From Paraburkholderia sp. ZP32-5 (GTDB lineage: Bacteria; Pseudomonadota; Gammaproteobacteria; Burkholderiales; Burkholderiaceae), in assembly GCF_021390495.1 (NCBI RefSeq), contig NZ_JAJEJP010000003.1, forward strand, positions 558,001-622,000: a stretch of 64,000 nt of DNA, written 5' to 3'. Both the position numbers and the translations under genes were made by a program. Every line of letters starts with the position of its first letter. Position 1 is the stretch's first letter. The notes beneath the pieces are model-generated. The model was not told where the DNA came from and did no database searches. It was given only the letters and a program-made list of their open reading frames with translations. This document shows positions 7,427 to 16,813 of the stretch, piece by piece.

Positions 7427-9496
7427 ATGAATCTCATAGGCGTGGATATCGGCGGTACTTTTACCGATCTCGTCGGCTACCGGCACGGCGAACTCGTGCT
7501 CTCGAAGACCCTTACCACCCCCGCGAACCCGACCGACGGCGTCGCGCGCGCACTCGATCTGGCCGGCACCCGGCTCGGCGAAATCGACGAGTTCCTGCAC
7601 GGCTCGACCATCGCGATCAACACGGTGCTCGAACGCAGCGGCGTCGTCACCGCGCTGATTACAACCGAAGGCTTTCGCGATGTCTACGAAATCGGCCGTG
7701 GCAACCGGCCCGATGCGTTCGATATCCAGTTCAGACGGCCGCGCCCGCTGGTGCCGCGCGACCTGCGCCATGAAGTGCGCGAGCGGCTCAACGCACGCGG
7801 CGACGTGTTGGTGCCACTCGACGAAGCGCAAGTGCTCGCGCTCGGCGAACGGCTGGTTGGCGCGGGCATCGAGTCCGTCGCGGTCTGTCTGCTGCACGCG
7901 TATGCGAATCCTGTCCACGAACGCGCGGTGGGCCGCCTGCTGCGTGAAGCGTTTCCGACGCTGTTCGTCACGCTGTCGCATGAAATCCTGCGCGAATGCC
8001 GCGAATACGAACGCACGTCGACCACGGTGCTGAATGCGTATGTCGGTCCGCGCGTGCAGCGCTATCTGCGCACGCTCGAAGCGCATCTGCGCGAGCGCGG
8101 CTTCGACGGCGGCATCCATATGATGCGGTCGAGCGGCGGCAGCATGTCGCTCGCGCATGCATGTGTCGAGCCGGTGTCGATGATGGAGTCGGGGCCGGTC
8201 GCCGGCATGATCGGCGCCGGGCACGTGGCGAAGCAGCTCGGGCTGCGGCAGGTGATCGGCTTCGATATGGGCGGCACGACCGCGAAGGCCACGCTGATCA
8301 CCGACGGCGAAATGACGATCGAAGAGGGTTACTACATCGGCGGCTATTCGACCGGCCAGCCGATGCAACTGCCGGTGGTCGCGATCGTCGAGGTCGGCAC
8401 CGGCGGCGGCAGCATCGCGTGGCGCGACGATTCGGGCGGGCTGCACGTCGGCCCGCGCAGCGCGGGTTCGGCGCCGGGGCCGGTGTGCTACGCGCGCGGC
8501 GGCGAGGAGCCGACCATCACCGACGCGAACCTCGTGCTCGGGCGCCTGAATGCCGGGCGCTTTCTCGGCGGCGGCATGGCGCTCGATGCCGAAGGCGCGG
8601 AGCGCGCGATCGCCACGCGCGTCGGCGAGCCACTGAATCTGCCGACCGCCGAGGCCGCGATGGGCATCGTCAGGATCGCCGATTCGGCGATGGCGCTGGC
8701 GGTGCGCGCCGTGTCGGTGCGCAAGGGCGTGGATCCGCGCGATGCCGCGATGATCGCGTTCGGCGGCGCCGGGCCGGTGCACGCGGCCGCGCTGTGCAAG
8801 GAAATTCATATCCCGACACTGGTGATTCCGAACCTGCCCGGCAACTTCTCGGCGCTCGGCATGCTGCTCGCGCCGTGGCGTCACGACGTGGTGCGCACGC
8901 TGGTCGGCACACTCGGTCAGCTCGATGCGGGCGCGGTCGCCGCCGCGTTCGAGGATCTGCGCGCGAGCGCCCGCCGTCAGCTCGCCAGCGACGGGCTCGA
9001 CGACGCGCAGGCGCAGTTCGCGTTCGGCGTCGATCTGCGTTACCGGGGGCAGGAGCACAGCATCGCGGTGCCGCTCGCGTCGCCCGATGCGCTGTCGCAT
9101 ACCAATACCGAGTTGCGCGCGCGCTTCGACGAACTGCACGACAAACGCTACGGCCATTCGGCGGTCGGCGAGATCATCGAGGTCGTCAATCTGCGTTTGA
9201 CGGTGACGGTCGAGCGCGCCACCGGCTCGGCCGACAAACTGCTCGGCGCGGAGCTGCCCGAGGCGACCGAACCCCGCGAACAGACTCGCGACGTGATCTT
9301 CGACGATCCGGCCCGGCCGCTGCCGACCCGCATCCTGTGGCGTCCGAGTCTCGCGGCCGGTTTCACGGTCGAGGGGCCGGCCATCATCGAGGAACCGCAT
9401 TCGACCACGGTGCTGTTTCCGGGCGACGTCGCGCGCGTCACCGAACACGGCCACATCGTGATCGCCATCCAACTTTCGCCAGAGGGCCTGCAATGA
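7427..9496 (+). CDS. Hydantoinase/oxoprolinase family protein, subunit A (ATP-binding)
   Basis: About 689 residues. The N-terminus has the actin/hexokinase-like nucleotide-binding start NLIGVDIGGTFTDLV and the middle has a second phosphate loop IGFDMGGTTAKATLI. Hydantoinase_A and C-terminal domains follow (GAGPVHAAALCKEI, then a region ending in EEPHSTTVLFPGD). The family (5-oxoprolinase, N-methylhydantoinase, acetone carboxylase beta, caprolactamase alpha) uses ATP to open cyclic amides or activate small carbonyl compounds, with subunit B. The start at 7427 is preferred over a GTG at 7415 because the family begins directly before IGVDIGGTFTD. The stop overlaps the next start (ATGA). It is the first gene of a five-gene rightward operon. 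Substrate undetermined. Confidence 0.9.
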   Translation: MNLIGVDIGGTFTDLVGYRHGELVLSKTLTTPANPTDGVARALDLAGTRLGEIDEFLHGSTIAINTVLERSGVVTALITTEGFRDVYEIGRGNRPDAFDIQFRRPRPLVPRDLRHEVRERLNARGDVLVPLDEAQVLALGERLVGAGIESVAVCLLHAYANPVHERAVGRLLREAFPTLFVTLSHEILRECREYERTSTTVLNAYVGPRVQRYLRTLEAHLRERGFDGGIHMMRSSGGSMSLAHACVEPVSMMESGPVAGMIGAGHVAKQLGLRQVIGFDMGGTTAKATLITDGEMTIEEGYYIGGYSTGQPMQLPVVAIVEVGTGGGSIAWRDDSGGLHVGPRSAGSAPGPVCYARGGEEPTITDANLVLGRLNAGRFLGGGMALDAEGAERAIATRVGEPLNLPTAEAAMGIVRIADSAMALAVRAVSVRKGVDPRDAAMIAFGGAGPVHAAALCKEIHIPTLVIPNLPGNFSALGMLLAPWRHDVVRTLVGTLGQLDAGAVAAAFEDLRASARRQLASDGLDDAQAQFAFGVDLRYRGQEHSIAVPLASPDALSHTNTELRARFDELHDKRYGHSAVGEIIEVVNLRLTVTVERATGSADKLLGAELPEATEPREQTRDVIFDDPARPLPTRILWRPSLAAGFTVEGPAIIEEPHSTTVLFPGDVARVTEHGHIVIAIQLSPEGLQ

Positions 9497-11253
9497 CAGC
9501 CGACACTCACGCCGCCGCGCCATCCGCCGTGCCGGCCGCCCGCAAGGTCAATCCGATCACGCTCGAAGTGGTCACCAATTCGCTGATCGCATACGCGGAA
9601 GAAATGGCGCTCGCGCTGTGCAAATCCGCGTACAACATGATGATTTACGAGGTGCGCGACTTCTGTTGCGGGCTCATCGATACCGAAGGGCGGATGATCT
9701 GCCAGAACTCGGGCGGCCTGCCGATCTTTCTCGCCGACCTGGATATCGCGGTGCGCGACGGCATCGAGCGTTATGGGTTGGACGGCTTCGCGCCCGGCGA
9801 CGTGATCATCATGAATCACGCCGGCGTGTGCGGGCAGCATCTGAATAACGTCGTCGTGTATACGCCGTGCTTCCATGAAGGCCGGCTCGTTGCGTTCGCG
9901 GCCAATCGCGCGCACTGGGTCGACGTCGGCGGCCTGCGCACCGGCTTTGGCAACGTGCAGACCTACGAGATCTTCCACGAGGGCATCCAGATGCGCTCGA
10001 TCAAGCTGTACGACGCCGGCAAGCGCAACGAGGGCGTGTGGCAGATGATCTCCGACAACATCCGCTTTCCCGACGCGTCGCTCGGCGATCTGCGCGCGCA
10101 GATCGCCGCCTGCCAGCTCGGCGGCCGGCGTCTGGCCGAGCTGTATGGGCGCTATACGGTGCAGACCGTCAGCGACTGCATCGCCGCTTCATGGGACCAG
10201 GCCGAGGCCGATGCACGCGCGGTGGTCGAGCGGATTCCGGACGGCGTCTACACCGCCGAATCGCGGCTCGACAGCGACGGCCGCCGCCTGAACATACCGT
10301 TGCGCGTGAAAGTATCGGTGAAGGTCGAAGGCTCGAACCTGACCATCGATTATTCGGAGATGAACGAACAGGTGCCGGGTCCACTGAACTCCGGTTACTC
10401 AGGCGGCCTGTCCGCCGCGCGGGTCGCGTTCAAGTGCATCACGGCGCCGCATGCGCCGGTCAACGAAGGCTGCTTCCGGCCGCTGACGCTGGTTTCGCCG
10501 CTGGGCACGATGCTCAACGCGAGGCCGCCGGCCGCGCTCGGGCTGTGGAGCGTCGCGTTGCCGACCGTCATCGATACGCTGCTGCGCGCGTTGACACCGG
10601 CGCTGCCGCAGTTCATTCCCGCAGCGCACAAGGGCGACATGGGCGGCTGCTCGTTCTATGGTCAGCGCGCGCAAAGCGGCGAGCGCTACGTGCTGATGAA
10701 TATCTTCGGCGGCGGTTGGGGCGGCCGTAATAGCGCGGATGGCGAGTCCGCGTCGGTGTCGATCTGTCAGGGCGACGTGCGCAATACGCCGGTCGAGCTG
10801 CAGGAAATCCGCTATCCGTTCCTGATCGAATGCCATCAGTTGCGCGCCGACAGCGGCGGGCCGGGGCGGCAGCGCGGCGGGCTCGGTGTCGAGCTGCGCT
10901 ACCGCTGTCTGGAAGACAGCACGGTGAATATCAACCTCGAACGGATCATCGATCCGCCGTGGGGCGTCGACGGCGGTCAGCCGGGGCGCAGCAACGCGTC
11001 GCTGATCCGGCGCGTCGACGGCAGCGAGCGCTCGATCACCAAGGAAAGCAACGTCGCGCTCGCGCAGGGCGACACGGTCACGTTCTGGACGGCCGGCGGC
11101 GGTGGCTATGGCGATCCGCTCGAACGTCCGCGCGACACGGTGCATGAGGATGTGCGGCTCGGCTACGTGAGCGCGGAAGGCGCCGCGCGCGATTACGGCT
11201 ACGGGGCTGCAGAGGGCGCAGAGCCTGCACGGGCCAACGAGGGCGCGGCGTGA
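9493..11253 (+). CDS. Hydantoinase/oxoprolinase family protein, subunit B
   Basis: A 586-residue Hydantoinase_B protein, the partner of the preceding ATP-binding subunit. It starts at ATG 9493, overlapping the stop of subunit A by four bases. Family landmarks are NPITLEVVTNSL at about residue 17, MGGCSFYG, and the C-terminal SGGPGRQRGGLG with TAGGGGYGDP close to the end. Together A and B would form a soluble ATP-dependent amidohydrolase. The reading frame upstream of 9493 stays open far into subunit A, but that extension is antisense-like translation of a coding region and is not part of this protein. The stop overlaps the GTG start of the next gene. Confidence 0.9.
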   Translation: MTADTHAAAPSAVPAARKVNPITLEVVTNSLIAYAEEMALALCKSAYNMMIYEVRDFCCGLIDTEGRMICQNSGGLPIFLADLDIAVRDGIERYGLDGFAPGDVIIMNHAGVCGQHLNNVVVYTPCFHEGRLVAFAANRAHWVDVGGLRTGFGNVQTYEIFHEGIQMRSIKLYDAGKRNEGVWQMISDNIRFPDASLGDLRAQIAACQLGGRRLAELYGRYTVQTVSDCIAASWDQAEADARAVVERIPDGVYTAESRLDSDGRRLNIPLRVKVSVKVEGSNLTIDYSEMNEQVPGPLNSGYSGGLSAARVAFKCITAPHAPVNEGCFRPLTLVSPLGTMLNARPPAALGLWSVALPTVIDTLLRALTPALPQFIPAAHKGDMGGCSFYGQRAQSGERYVLMNIFGGGWGGRNSADGESASVSICQGDVRNTPVELQEIRYPFLIECHQLRADSGGPGRQRGGLGVELRYRCLEDSTVNINLERIIDPPWGVDGGQPGRSNASLIRRVDGSERSITKESNVALAQGDTVTFWTAGGGGYGDPLERPRDTVHEDVRLGYVSAEGAARDYGYGAAEGAEPARANEGAA

Positions 11254-12371
11254 GCGCGGCCTTGCGGGATGAACGGCGCTCGCGGCTGCGCGCGGCGATG
11301 CGCGATGCCGGCCTCGATCTGCTGGTGATCTGCGGTAACGCGTGGCGCAGCGACTATCTGCGTTTCGTTGCCGACGTCACACCGATGGAGGGCGAAGCGC
11401 TCGCGCTGTTTGCCCGCGACGGGCGCACGAGGCTGGTGATCGAGCATCCATTCGACGCGGCGCGTATCGCGGCCGAGCAGCCGTCGTGCGACGTCGTGTG
11501 CGCGCCGGACGCCGCCGCCTACGCGGCCGCGCTGCTGCGCGATACCAACTCCGCCAACCCCGCGCATCCGTCACGTACCGCGATCGCGCCCGCGCATGCG
11601 GTGCCGTGGTGTCTCGCACAGGCGGGCTTCGCGGCCGGCACCGATGCGGCCACCGCATTGCTCGATGCGTTGATGGTCGCGAAGTCCGCCGCCGAGGCCG
11701 ACGCGGTCGCGCACGCCGCCGCGCTGGCCGACGAGGGCTACCAGGTGTTTCGCGCCGCGTCGCGGGTGGGACGCCGCGAGTACGAGGTGATCGCCGATGT
11801 CGAAGCGTGGCTGCGCGCGCGCGGTTGCCCGGAGAATTTCATCATCATGGGCTCGGGCCAGCAGGAGGTGCGCAGCATGCATCCGCCGGGCGAGCGGCGT
11901 CTGGCGCCCGGCGACCTGGTGACGACCGAACTGACGCCTTGCATCGACGGCTACTACGCGCAGCTTTGCCGCACGTTGACGATCGGCGAACCCACCGCGA
12001 TCCAGCGGCGCGCGTTCGCCGTGTATGTCGAAGCGATGGAGGCGGGCATCGCGAAAGTGCGGCCGGGCGTTACGCATGGCGAGATTGCCGCCGCGCAGAA
12101 CGACGTGTTCCGCAAGCATGGACTCGGTGAATACGTGAGCGCCGAATACACGCGTGTGCGAGGTCACGGCATTGGTCTGTATGTCGATGGCCCGCATGTG
12201 CTGGAGGGCGTCGAGCAGGTGCTGGAGCCGAACATGACGCTGATCGTGCATCCGAATACCTACCATCCGGAGGCCGGCTATATCGTGCTCGGCGATACGG
12301 TGCGCGTGACCGAGACCGGCTGCGACGTGCTGTCGACGAGCGCGCGCGAGCTGTTTGCCGTGACCGCCTGA
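11250..12371 (+). CDS. M24 (creatinase/prolidase-fold) protein lacking most metal ligands
   Basis: A 373-residue pita-bread-fold protein with a creatinase N-terminal domain (about 1-125) and an M24 domain (about 140-370). It starts at a GTG overlapping the preceding stop (GTGA). HGIGLYVDGPH keeps the conserved His. The other metal ligands of Xaa-Pro peptidases look replaced: the first Asp by Glu (TTELTP), the second by Gln (YYAQLCRT), the TIEPG Glu by His (IVHPNTY) and the final Glu by Gly (VLGDTVRV). Creatinase itself works without metal, so a creatinase-like C-N hydrolase acting after ring opening by the hydantoinase pair is possible. Assignments of lost ligands come from hand alignment. 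Confidence 0.8.
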   Translation: MSAALRDERRSRLRAAMRDAGLDLLVICGNAWRSDYLRFVADVTPMEGEALALFARDGRTRLVIEHPFDAARIAAEQPSCDVVCAPDAAAYAAALLRDTNSANPAHPSRTAIAPAHAVPWCLAQAGFAAGTDAATALLDALMVAKSAAEADAVAHAAALADEGYQVFRAASRVGRREYEVIADVEAWLRARGCPENFIIMGSGQQEVRSMHPPGERRLAPGDLVTTELTPCIDGYYAQLCRTLTIGEPTAIQRRAFAVYVEAMEAGIAKVRPGVTHGEIAAAQNDVFRKHGLGEYVSAEYTRVRGHGIGLYVDGPHVLEGVEQVLEPNMTLIVHPNTYHPEAGYIVLGDTVRVTETGCDVLSTSARELFAVTA

Positions 12372-12441
12372 GTGCTTCGAAGCTCGCGGTCGGATATCAA
12401 TAAATGCGGCGGCGCGTGCGTCGCCATCGAGGAGTCAGAAA

Positions 12442-13518
12442 ATGCGTCGTGGACTCGTGAGCTGGTCGCGCGAAGAGTTGCCGCAGGCCGCGCTGGATGC
12501 GCGCGTCGAGCGGCTGCAGCAGGCGATGCGGGCACAAGGGCTCGCCGCCGTGCTCGCCTATGGATCGTTCGCGCAGCCGGCCGTCGTGCAATGGCTGTCG
12601 AATTTTCTGCCCTATTGGGGCGATGCGATGCTGGCCGTGTTTCCCGAAGGACGGCCGGTGTTGCTGACCGCGCTGACGCGCCGTGTGCATCCGTGGATTC
12701 AGGCGGTGTCGCATACCGGCGAAGTGGTCACGGCGCCACGGCTCGGCGTCAGCGTCGCGGCCCTGCTCGACGCGCGCGTGGCGCCCGGAGAACGGATCGG
12801 CGTGATCGGCCGCGGCCGCTTGCCGTGGCGCGTCGCGATGCCGTTGGCCGACTCGGCGCACGGTCCGGCGCTGGTCGATGCCAGCGAGCTTTTCAGCGGC
12901 GTGCGGCAGCCGGCGGATGACGCCGAACTCGGTCTCGCGGCGCGCGCCGCCGCGATCGCCGGTAGCGCGTTGCGGGCGATTCCGTCGCATGCGGCGAGCA
13001 CGTCCGCGGTGACTGCCGCCGTCGAAGCCGCGGCGCGGCTTGCCGGCGCCGAAGAGGTGTTGCAGCGCGTCGCGCCGGATCTCGCCGTGCAGGCGGTGCC
13101 ACGCCGCATCGAAGGCAGCGAATGGCTGGGCCAGCGCTATGCGGTCGATCTGTCGCTCGCGTACAAGGGCGTCTGGGTGCGGGCCGCGCGCTGCGTGTCG
13201 CGCGAGCCGTCGCCGGTGTCGTGGCAGCGCGCGCGGCACTGGTTCGAGGCGACCGCGGCCGGGTTACAGGCAGCAAGCGCGACGCCGGTTCTCGACAACG
13301 CGCCAGGCGACGTGCGCGGCTGGACACTCGAAGCCTGTGTCGGCGCGCACGCGCTCGAATGCGTCGCTTCGCTGCCGACCGGATGTCTGCATCCGCTGCC
13401 GGCTGGCGCGCTCGCGATGTTCTCGGTCGAGTTGCGGCTCGACGACGGACCATGGCGGGCCAGCGTGCCGCTGGTGTTCGGGCAGCCGGGCACACCGGCC
13501 CGTTTGCTCACGCTATAA
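12442..13518 (+). CDS. Degenerate creatinase/M24-like protein
   Basis: A 358-residue protein starting at ATG 12442 with a good GAGGAG upstream. The N-terminal half resembles a creatinase N domain: LDARVERLQQAMRAQGL, then QWLSNFLPYWGD and a long strand-rich stretch. The C-terminal half follows the order of M24 domains (AADDAELGLAARAAAIA, then strands near SLAYKGVW) but shows no HGxG, no Asp pair and no paired Glu, so no metal site is visible. It may be a non-catalytic or allosteric partner of the preceding M24 protein. It lies 70 bases after that gene and 15 bases before the MmgE/PrpD gene, in the same operon. The fold assignment is moderate. Confidence 0.65.
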   Translation: MRRGLVSWSREELPQAALDARVERLQQAMRAQGLAAVLAYGSFAQPAVVQWLSNFLPYWGDAMLAVFPEGRPVLLTALTRRVHPWIQAVSHTGEVVTAPRLGVSVAALLDARVAPGERIGVIGRGRLPWRVAMPLADSAHGPALVDASELFSGVRQPADDAELGLAARAAAIAGSALRAIPSHAASTSAVTAAVEAAARLAGAEEVLQRVAPDLAVQAVPRRIEGSEWLGQRYAVDLSLAYKGVWVRAARCVSREPSPVSWQRARHWFEATAAGLQAASATPVLDNAPGDVRGWTLEACVGAHALECVASLPTGCLHPLPAGALAMFSVELRLDDGPWRASVPLVFGQPGTPARLLTL

Positions 13519-13533
13519 ACGCCCGCGCGCGCC

Positions 13534-14856
13534 ATGACGCATTCACTTCTGCTCGACGAACTGGCCGCTTTCGCAGCCGATGCCAAGGCCGGTGCCAGTG
13601 CTAGCCGCAAACAGTTGGCGCTGCATGTCGCCGACGCGGCGATCGCGCTGATGGCCGGCATGCGCGGCACGGACGGGCGGCTGGCGGCCACGTTGATGCA
13701 TCGCTTCGACACGTCGCCGCTTGCTCACACCGCGCGTCTGGCCACGGTGATGAGACTCTCCGAGATCGACGACATCCATCGGCCCAGCGCGGTGACCGCC
13801 AGCGCGATCGCGGTGCCTTGCGCACTGGCGATGCGCGCGCATGCGGACAACGCGAGCGCGGCCCGTTTCGCCGATGCGATCTTCGTCGGTCAGGAACTCG
13901 CGTTGCGGCTCGCGCTGGCGATGGGCGGCGCCGGCTTGCTCGCGCGCGGCCTGTGGCCGACGTACCTCGTCGCGCCGTTCGGCGCGGCGGCCACCACCGC
14001 GAGACTATTAGGGCTGAACGCGGCGCGTACCGCGCAGGCACTTGCATTGGCGCTCGCGCAGACGCCGCGCGCGCCGGGCCGCACGCCTCATACACCATGC
14101 CCCGGACGCTGGCCGTTATTTGGCCAGGCGGTGCGCGCGGGCTGCTTTGCCGCGCTCGCTGCGGCGGACGGTATCGACGGCGATCCGGCATTGTTGAACG
14201 ACGCGTGGCTCGCGAACATCGCAGGCGGCGATGCCGATCCAACGCCGCTGCGTGAGCTCGATGCCGCGTCGCCGCTGCTCGCGCAGGTGAGCATCAAGCC
14301 GCATTGCAGCGCGAAGCAGACGCTCGGCGCGGTGTATGGTTTGCGCGAAGTGCTGGCACGGGGCATCGACGCCGCCAGCATCGATACGATCGAGATCGAG
14401 GTGCCAGGCGCCTATGCCGGCATGATCGCGCGGGAAACACCGGCGGCGAGTCGCCTTGCAAGCATCGTCAGCGCGCCGGGACAGTTGGCGCTGGCCGCGT
14501 TGCAGCCCGCGTCGCTCGACGATGTATCGCGCGATGCGTTGGACTGGAGCGGCCCGCTCGGCGCCTTCGCGGCGAAGGTCAGCGTGCGCGCGGACCCGGC
14601 GCTCGACGCGCTCTATCCACGCCAATGGCCCGCGCGCGTCACGGTGATCGCCGCGGCACGCCGCGAACAGATTCTGGTGACGGACAGTCCAGGCGACCCC
14701 GCGCTGCCATTCGATACCGAAGCCGTGATCGACAAGGCGACCCGCGTGGTCGGTGCGCGGCGTGGCCTTGCGCTGGTGCAGACCGCGATCAGCGCATGCG
14801 AGGACGCGAGCGCGCTGCATACGCTCGGCCCTCTGTTCGATCTGCCTGAGGGTTAA
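13534..14856 (+). CDS. MmgE/PrpD family protein
   Basis: A 440-residue protein of the MmgE/PrpD fold, which includes 2-methylcitrate dehydratase, cis-aconitate decarboxylase and many uncharacterised catabolic members. It begins with a helical bundle (DAAIALMAGMRGTDGR). EIDDIHRPSAVTASAIAVPCALAMRA and GQELALRLALAMGG correspond to the helical substrate-binding region. SIKPHCSAKQTLGAVYGL (about residues 252-270) matches the conserved segment with an invariant Lys and Cys/His. The C-terminal lid domain starts near IDTIEIEVPGAYAG. It closes the operon that begins with hydantoinase A. It may dehydrate or decarboxylate a product of ring opening; no direct evidence. Confidence 0.82.
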   Translation: MTHSLLLDELAAFAADAKAGASASRKQLALHVADAAIALMAGMRGTDGRLAATLMHRFDTSPLAHTARLATVMRLSEIDDIHRPSAVTASAIAVPCALAMRAHADNASAARFADAIFVGQELALRLALAMGGAGLLARGLWPTYLVAPFGAAATTARLLGLNAARTAQALALALAQTPRAPGRTPHTPCPGRWPLFGQAVRAGCFAALAAADGIDGDPALLNDAWLANIAGGDADPTPLRELDAASPLLAQVSIKPHCSAKQTLGAVYGLREVLARGIDAASIDTIEIEVPGAYAGMIARETPAASRLASIVSAPGQLALAALQPASLDDVSRDALDWSGPLGAFAAKVSVRADPALDALYPRQWPARVTVIAAARREQILVTDSPGDPALPFDTEAVIDKATRVVGARRGLALVQTAISACEDASALHTLGPLFDLPEG

Positions 14857-15038
14857 CGAAGGGTAGCGGGAAAACACAGCCGTGCCGACCTGGCGATGGC
14901 GTTGAACGACCTGAACGCAACCTCACCGCGACCTCATTACAACTTCATCACGCCCCCCGCGCCACGCTTCACCTCACGCGTAAAACGCCTCGCGCGCAGA
15001 CCCCCAGGCACGCCCACAACCCGCACAGGCTCATGATT

Positions 15039-15104
15039 CATGAGTCGACTTTATGTGCGCATTGTTATATTTCGTTGGTCTTCATGGAAGTTGCGCCGTA
15101 AATT
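15039..15104 (+). promoter_or_regulatory. Regulon promoter module, copy B (before monooxygenase-Rieske operon)
   Basis: CAT (15039-15041) -N11- ATG (15053-15055), CTTTATG at 15049-15055, GCAT, core ATTTCGTT (15069-15076) and -10-like TAAATT (15099-15104). The left half lies in a perfect palindrome CTCATGA-T-TCATGAG (15030-15044). The inferred start near 15111 leaves only about 28 nt before the ATG at 15139, with AAGGAG at 15115-15120. The module therefore excludes the longer upstream start of the monooxygenase. The rest of the 282-base gap after 14856 is pyrimidine-rich and shows nothing else I recognise. Confidence 0.78.
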
Positions 15105-15138
15105 CAACGCTCACAAGGAGACAACGGATACGGCCGTC

Positions 15139-16785
15139 ATGATCACAACAAAAGCGCAAGTGCTGGTCGTCGGTGCGGGTCCGATCGGGTTGACGGTGGC
15201 TCTCGATCTGGCTTCGCGTGGTATCGACGTAACAGTGCTGGAAATGCGCGAGGCGGGAGAACCGCCCAGCGTCAAATGCAATCACGTCGCGGCTCGGTCG
15301 ATGGAAATTTTCCGCCGCCTGGGTGTCGCATCCGCGGTTCGCGCGGGTGGTTTGCCGGAAGATTATGCGCACGACGTCGCGTATCGCACCACGGCTACCG
15401 GCATCGAACTTACCCGCATTCCGATTCCGAGCCGCCTCGGGCGCCTGCGCGGCGATCCCGGTCCGGACACCGGCTGGCCGACCATCGAGCCGCCGCATCG
15501 AATCAACCAGATCTACCTCGAACCGATCCTGTTCGAACACGCGGCCGCGCAGCCGCGCATCACGATCCTGAACCGCGTGGCGGTCAGCAGTTTCAGTCAG
15601 CGTGACGACGACGTGCACGTGATCGCGCGCCGTCTCGACGATGGCGAAACGCTGGCATTCGACGCGCAATACATGATCGGCTGCGACGGCGGTAAGTCGC
15701 TGGTGCGCAAGGGCATCGGCGGCAAGCTGGTCGGCGACGCGGTCGTGCAGCGCGTGCAGTCCACCTATATCCGCGCGCCGCATCTGCTCGAACGCTTTCA
15801 ATATGCGCCGGCGTGGAGCACGTTCTCGCTAAATCCGCGCCGCAGCGGTAACGTCTACGCGATCGATGGCCGCGAGCGCTGGCTCGTGCATAACTATCTG
15901 CGCGACAGCGAGCCCGACTTCGACTCCGTCGACCGCGACCGTTCGATTCGCGACATCCTCGGCGTCGAGGACGACTTCGAGTACGAGGTCCTCAGCAACG
16001 AGGACTGGTTCGGCCGGCGGCTCGTGGCCGACCGCTTCCGCGATCGTCGCGTGTTTCTGTGCGGCGACTCAGCGCATCTGTGGGTGCCATATGCTGGCTA
16101 CGGGATGAACGCCGGCATCGCCGACGCGGCCAATCTCGCGTGGCTGCTGGCCGCGCATCTGAACGGCTGGGGCGACGCGCGCATTCTCGATGCGTATGAA
16201 GCCGAGCGCATGCCGATCACCGAGCAGGTGTCGTACTTCGCGATGAATCATGCGGTGGCGATGGCGAAGCAACGCGGCAGCGTACCGGAAAATATCGAGG
16301 CACCCGGCGCCGAAGGCGATGCGTTGCGCGCCGAACTGGGCCGCCGCGCGTACGAACTGAACGTGCAGCAGTACAGCGCGGCGGGTCTGAATTTCGGCTA
16401 CTTCTACGATCATTCGCCGCTGATTTCCTACGACGGCGAATCGCCGCCCGCGTACAGCATGGGCTCGTTTACCGAGTCCACCGTGCCGGGCTGCCGCGTG
16501 CCGCACATCGTGCGTGCCGATGGCGCGTCGCTGTATGACCAGATGGGCGCCGACTACGCGCTGTTGCGTTTCGATACGTCGATCGACGTGACGCCGCTCG
16601 TCGAAGCCGCGCAGCGCAGCAACGTGCCGTTGCGCGTGATCGATCTCGCTCCCGAAGAAAAACGTCCGCCCTACGATCACGCGCTGCTGCTGGCGCGTCC
16701 CGACCAGCACGTCGGCTGGCGCGGCAATGCGCTGCCGGCCGATCCCGTCGCGTTGATCGAACGCATCCGCGGCGCGGCCCGATAA
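15139..16785 (+). CDS. FAD-dependent aromatic hydroxylase (PheA/TfdB/MhpA type)
   Basis: A 548-residue class A flavoprotein monooxygenase. It has the FAD dinucleotide motif VLVVGAGPIGLTVALDLASR at residues 8-27, a central DG-type segment YMIGCDGGKSLVRK, and the GD motif VFLCGDSAHLWVPYAGYGMNAGIADAANLAWLL split across the ribose-binding and active-site region. A C-terminal thioredoxin-like domain follows (from about residue 430). The enzyme family hydroxylates phenolic or carboxylated aromatics with NAD(P)H and O2. The start at ATG 15139 is preferred because the upstream in-frame ATG (15040) lies inside promoter module B. It leads an operon with ThDP enzyme, Rieske oxygenase, aldolase and reductase. 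Substrate unknown. Confidence 0.9.
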   Translation: MITTKAQVLVVGAGPIGLTVALDLASRGIDVTVLEMREAGEPPSVKCNHVAARSMEIFRRLGVASAVRAGGLPEDYAHDVAYRTTATGIELTRIPIPSRLGRLRGDPGPDTGWPTIEPPHRINQIYLEPILFEHAAAQPRITILNRVAVSSFSQRDDDVHVIARRLDDGETLAFDAQYMIGCDGGKSLVRKGIGGKLVGDAVVQRVQSTYIRAPHLLERFQYAPAWSTFSLNPRRSGNVYAIDGRERWLVHNYLRDSEPDFDSVDRDRSIRDILGVEDDFEYEVLSNEDWFGRRLVADRFRDRRVFLCGDSAHLWVPYAGYGMNAGIADAANLAWLLAAHLNGWGDARILDAYEAERMPITEQVSYFAMNHAVAMAKQRGSVPENIEAPGAEGDALRAELGRRAYELNVQQYSAAGLNFGYFYDHSPLISYDGESPPAYSMGSFTESTVPGCRVPHIVRADGASLYDQMGADYALLRFDTSIDVTPLVEAAQRSNVPLRVIDLAPEEKRPPYDHALLLARPDQHVGWRGNALPADPVALIERIRGAAR

Positions 16786-16813
16786 CCACAATCTCAACCA
16801 GAAAGGTTCGAAC

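Noticed and set aside
7996..9492. Long N-terminal extension of the hydantoinase B frame
   Set aside because: It overlaps subunit A completely and reads as Arg/Ala-rich filler; the family start at 9493 overlaps the subunit A stop by ATGA.
7388..9523. 711-codon antisense open frame opposite the hydantoinase A gene
   Set aside because: Arg/His/Ala-rich low-complexity translation with no domain; it is the mirror of GC-biased codons in the real gene on the plus strand.
15040..15138. 33-residue N-terminal extension of the first FAD monooxygenase
   Set aside because: It translates the promoter module itself; the FAD motif is at the right distance from ATG 15139 with AAGGAG upstream.
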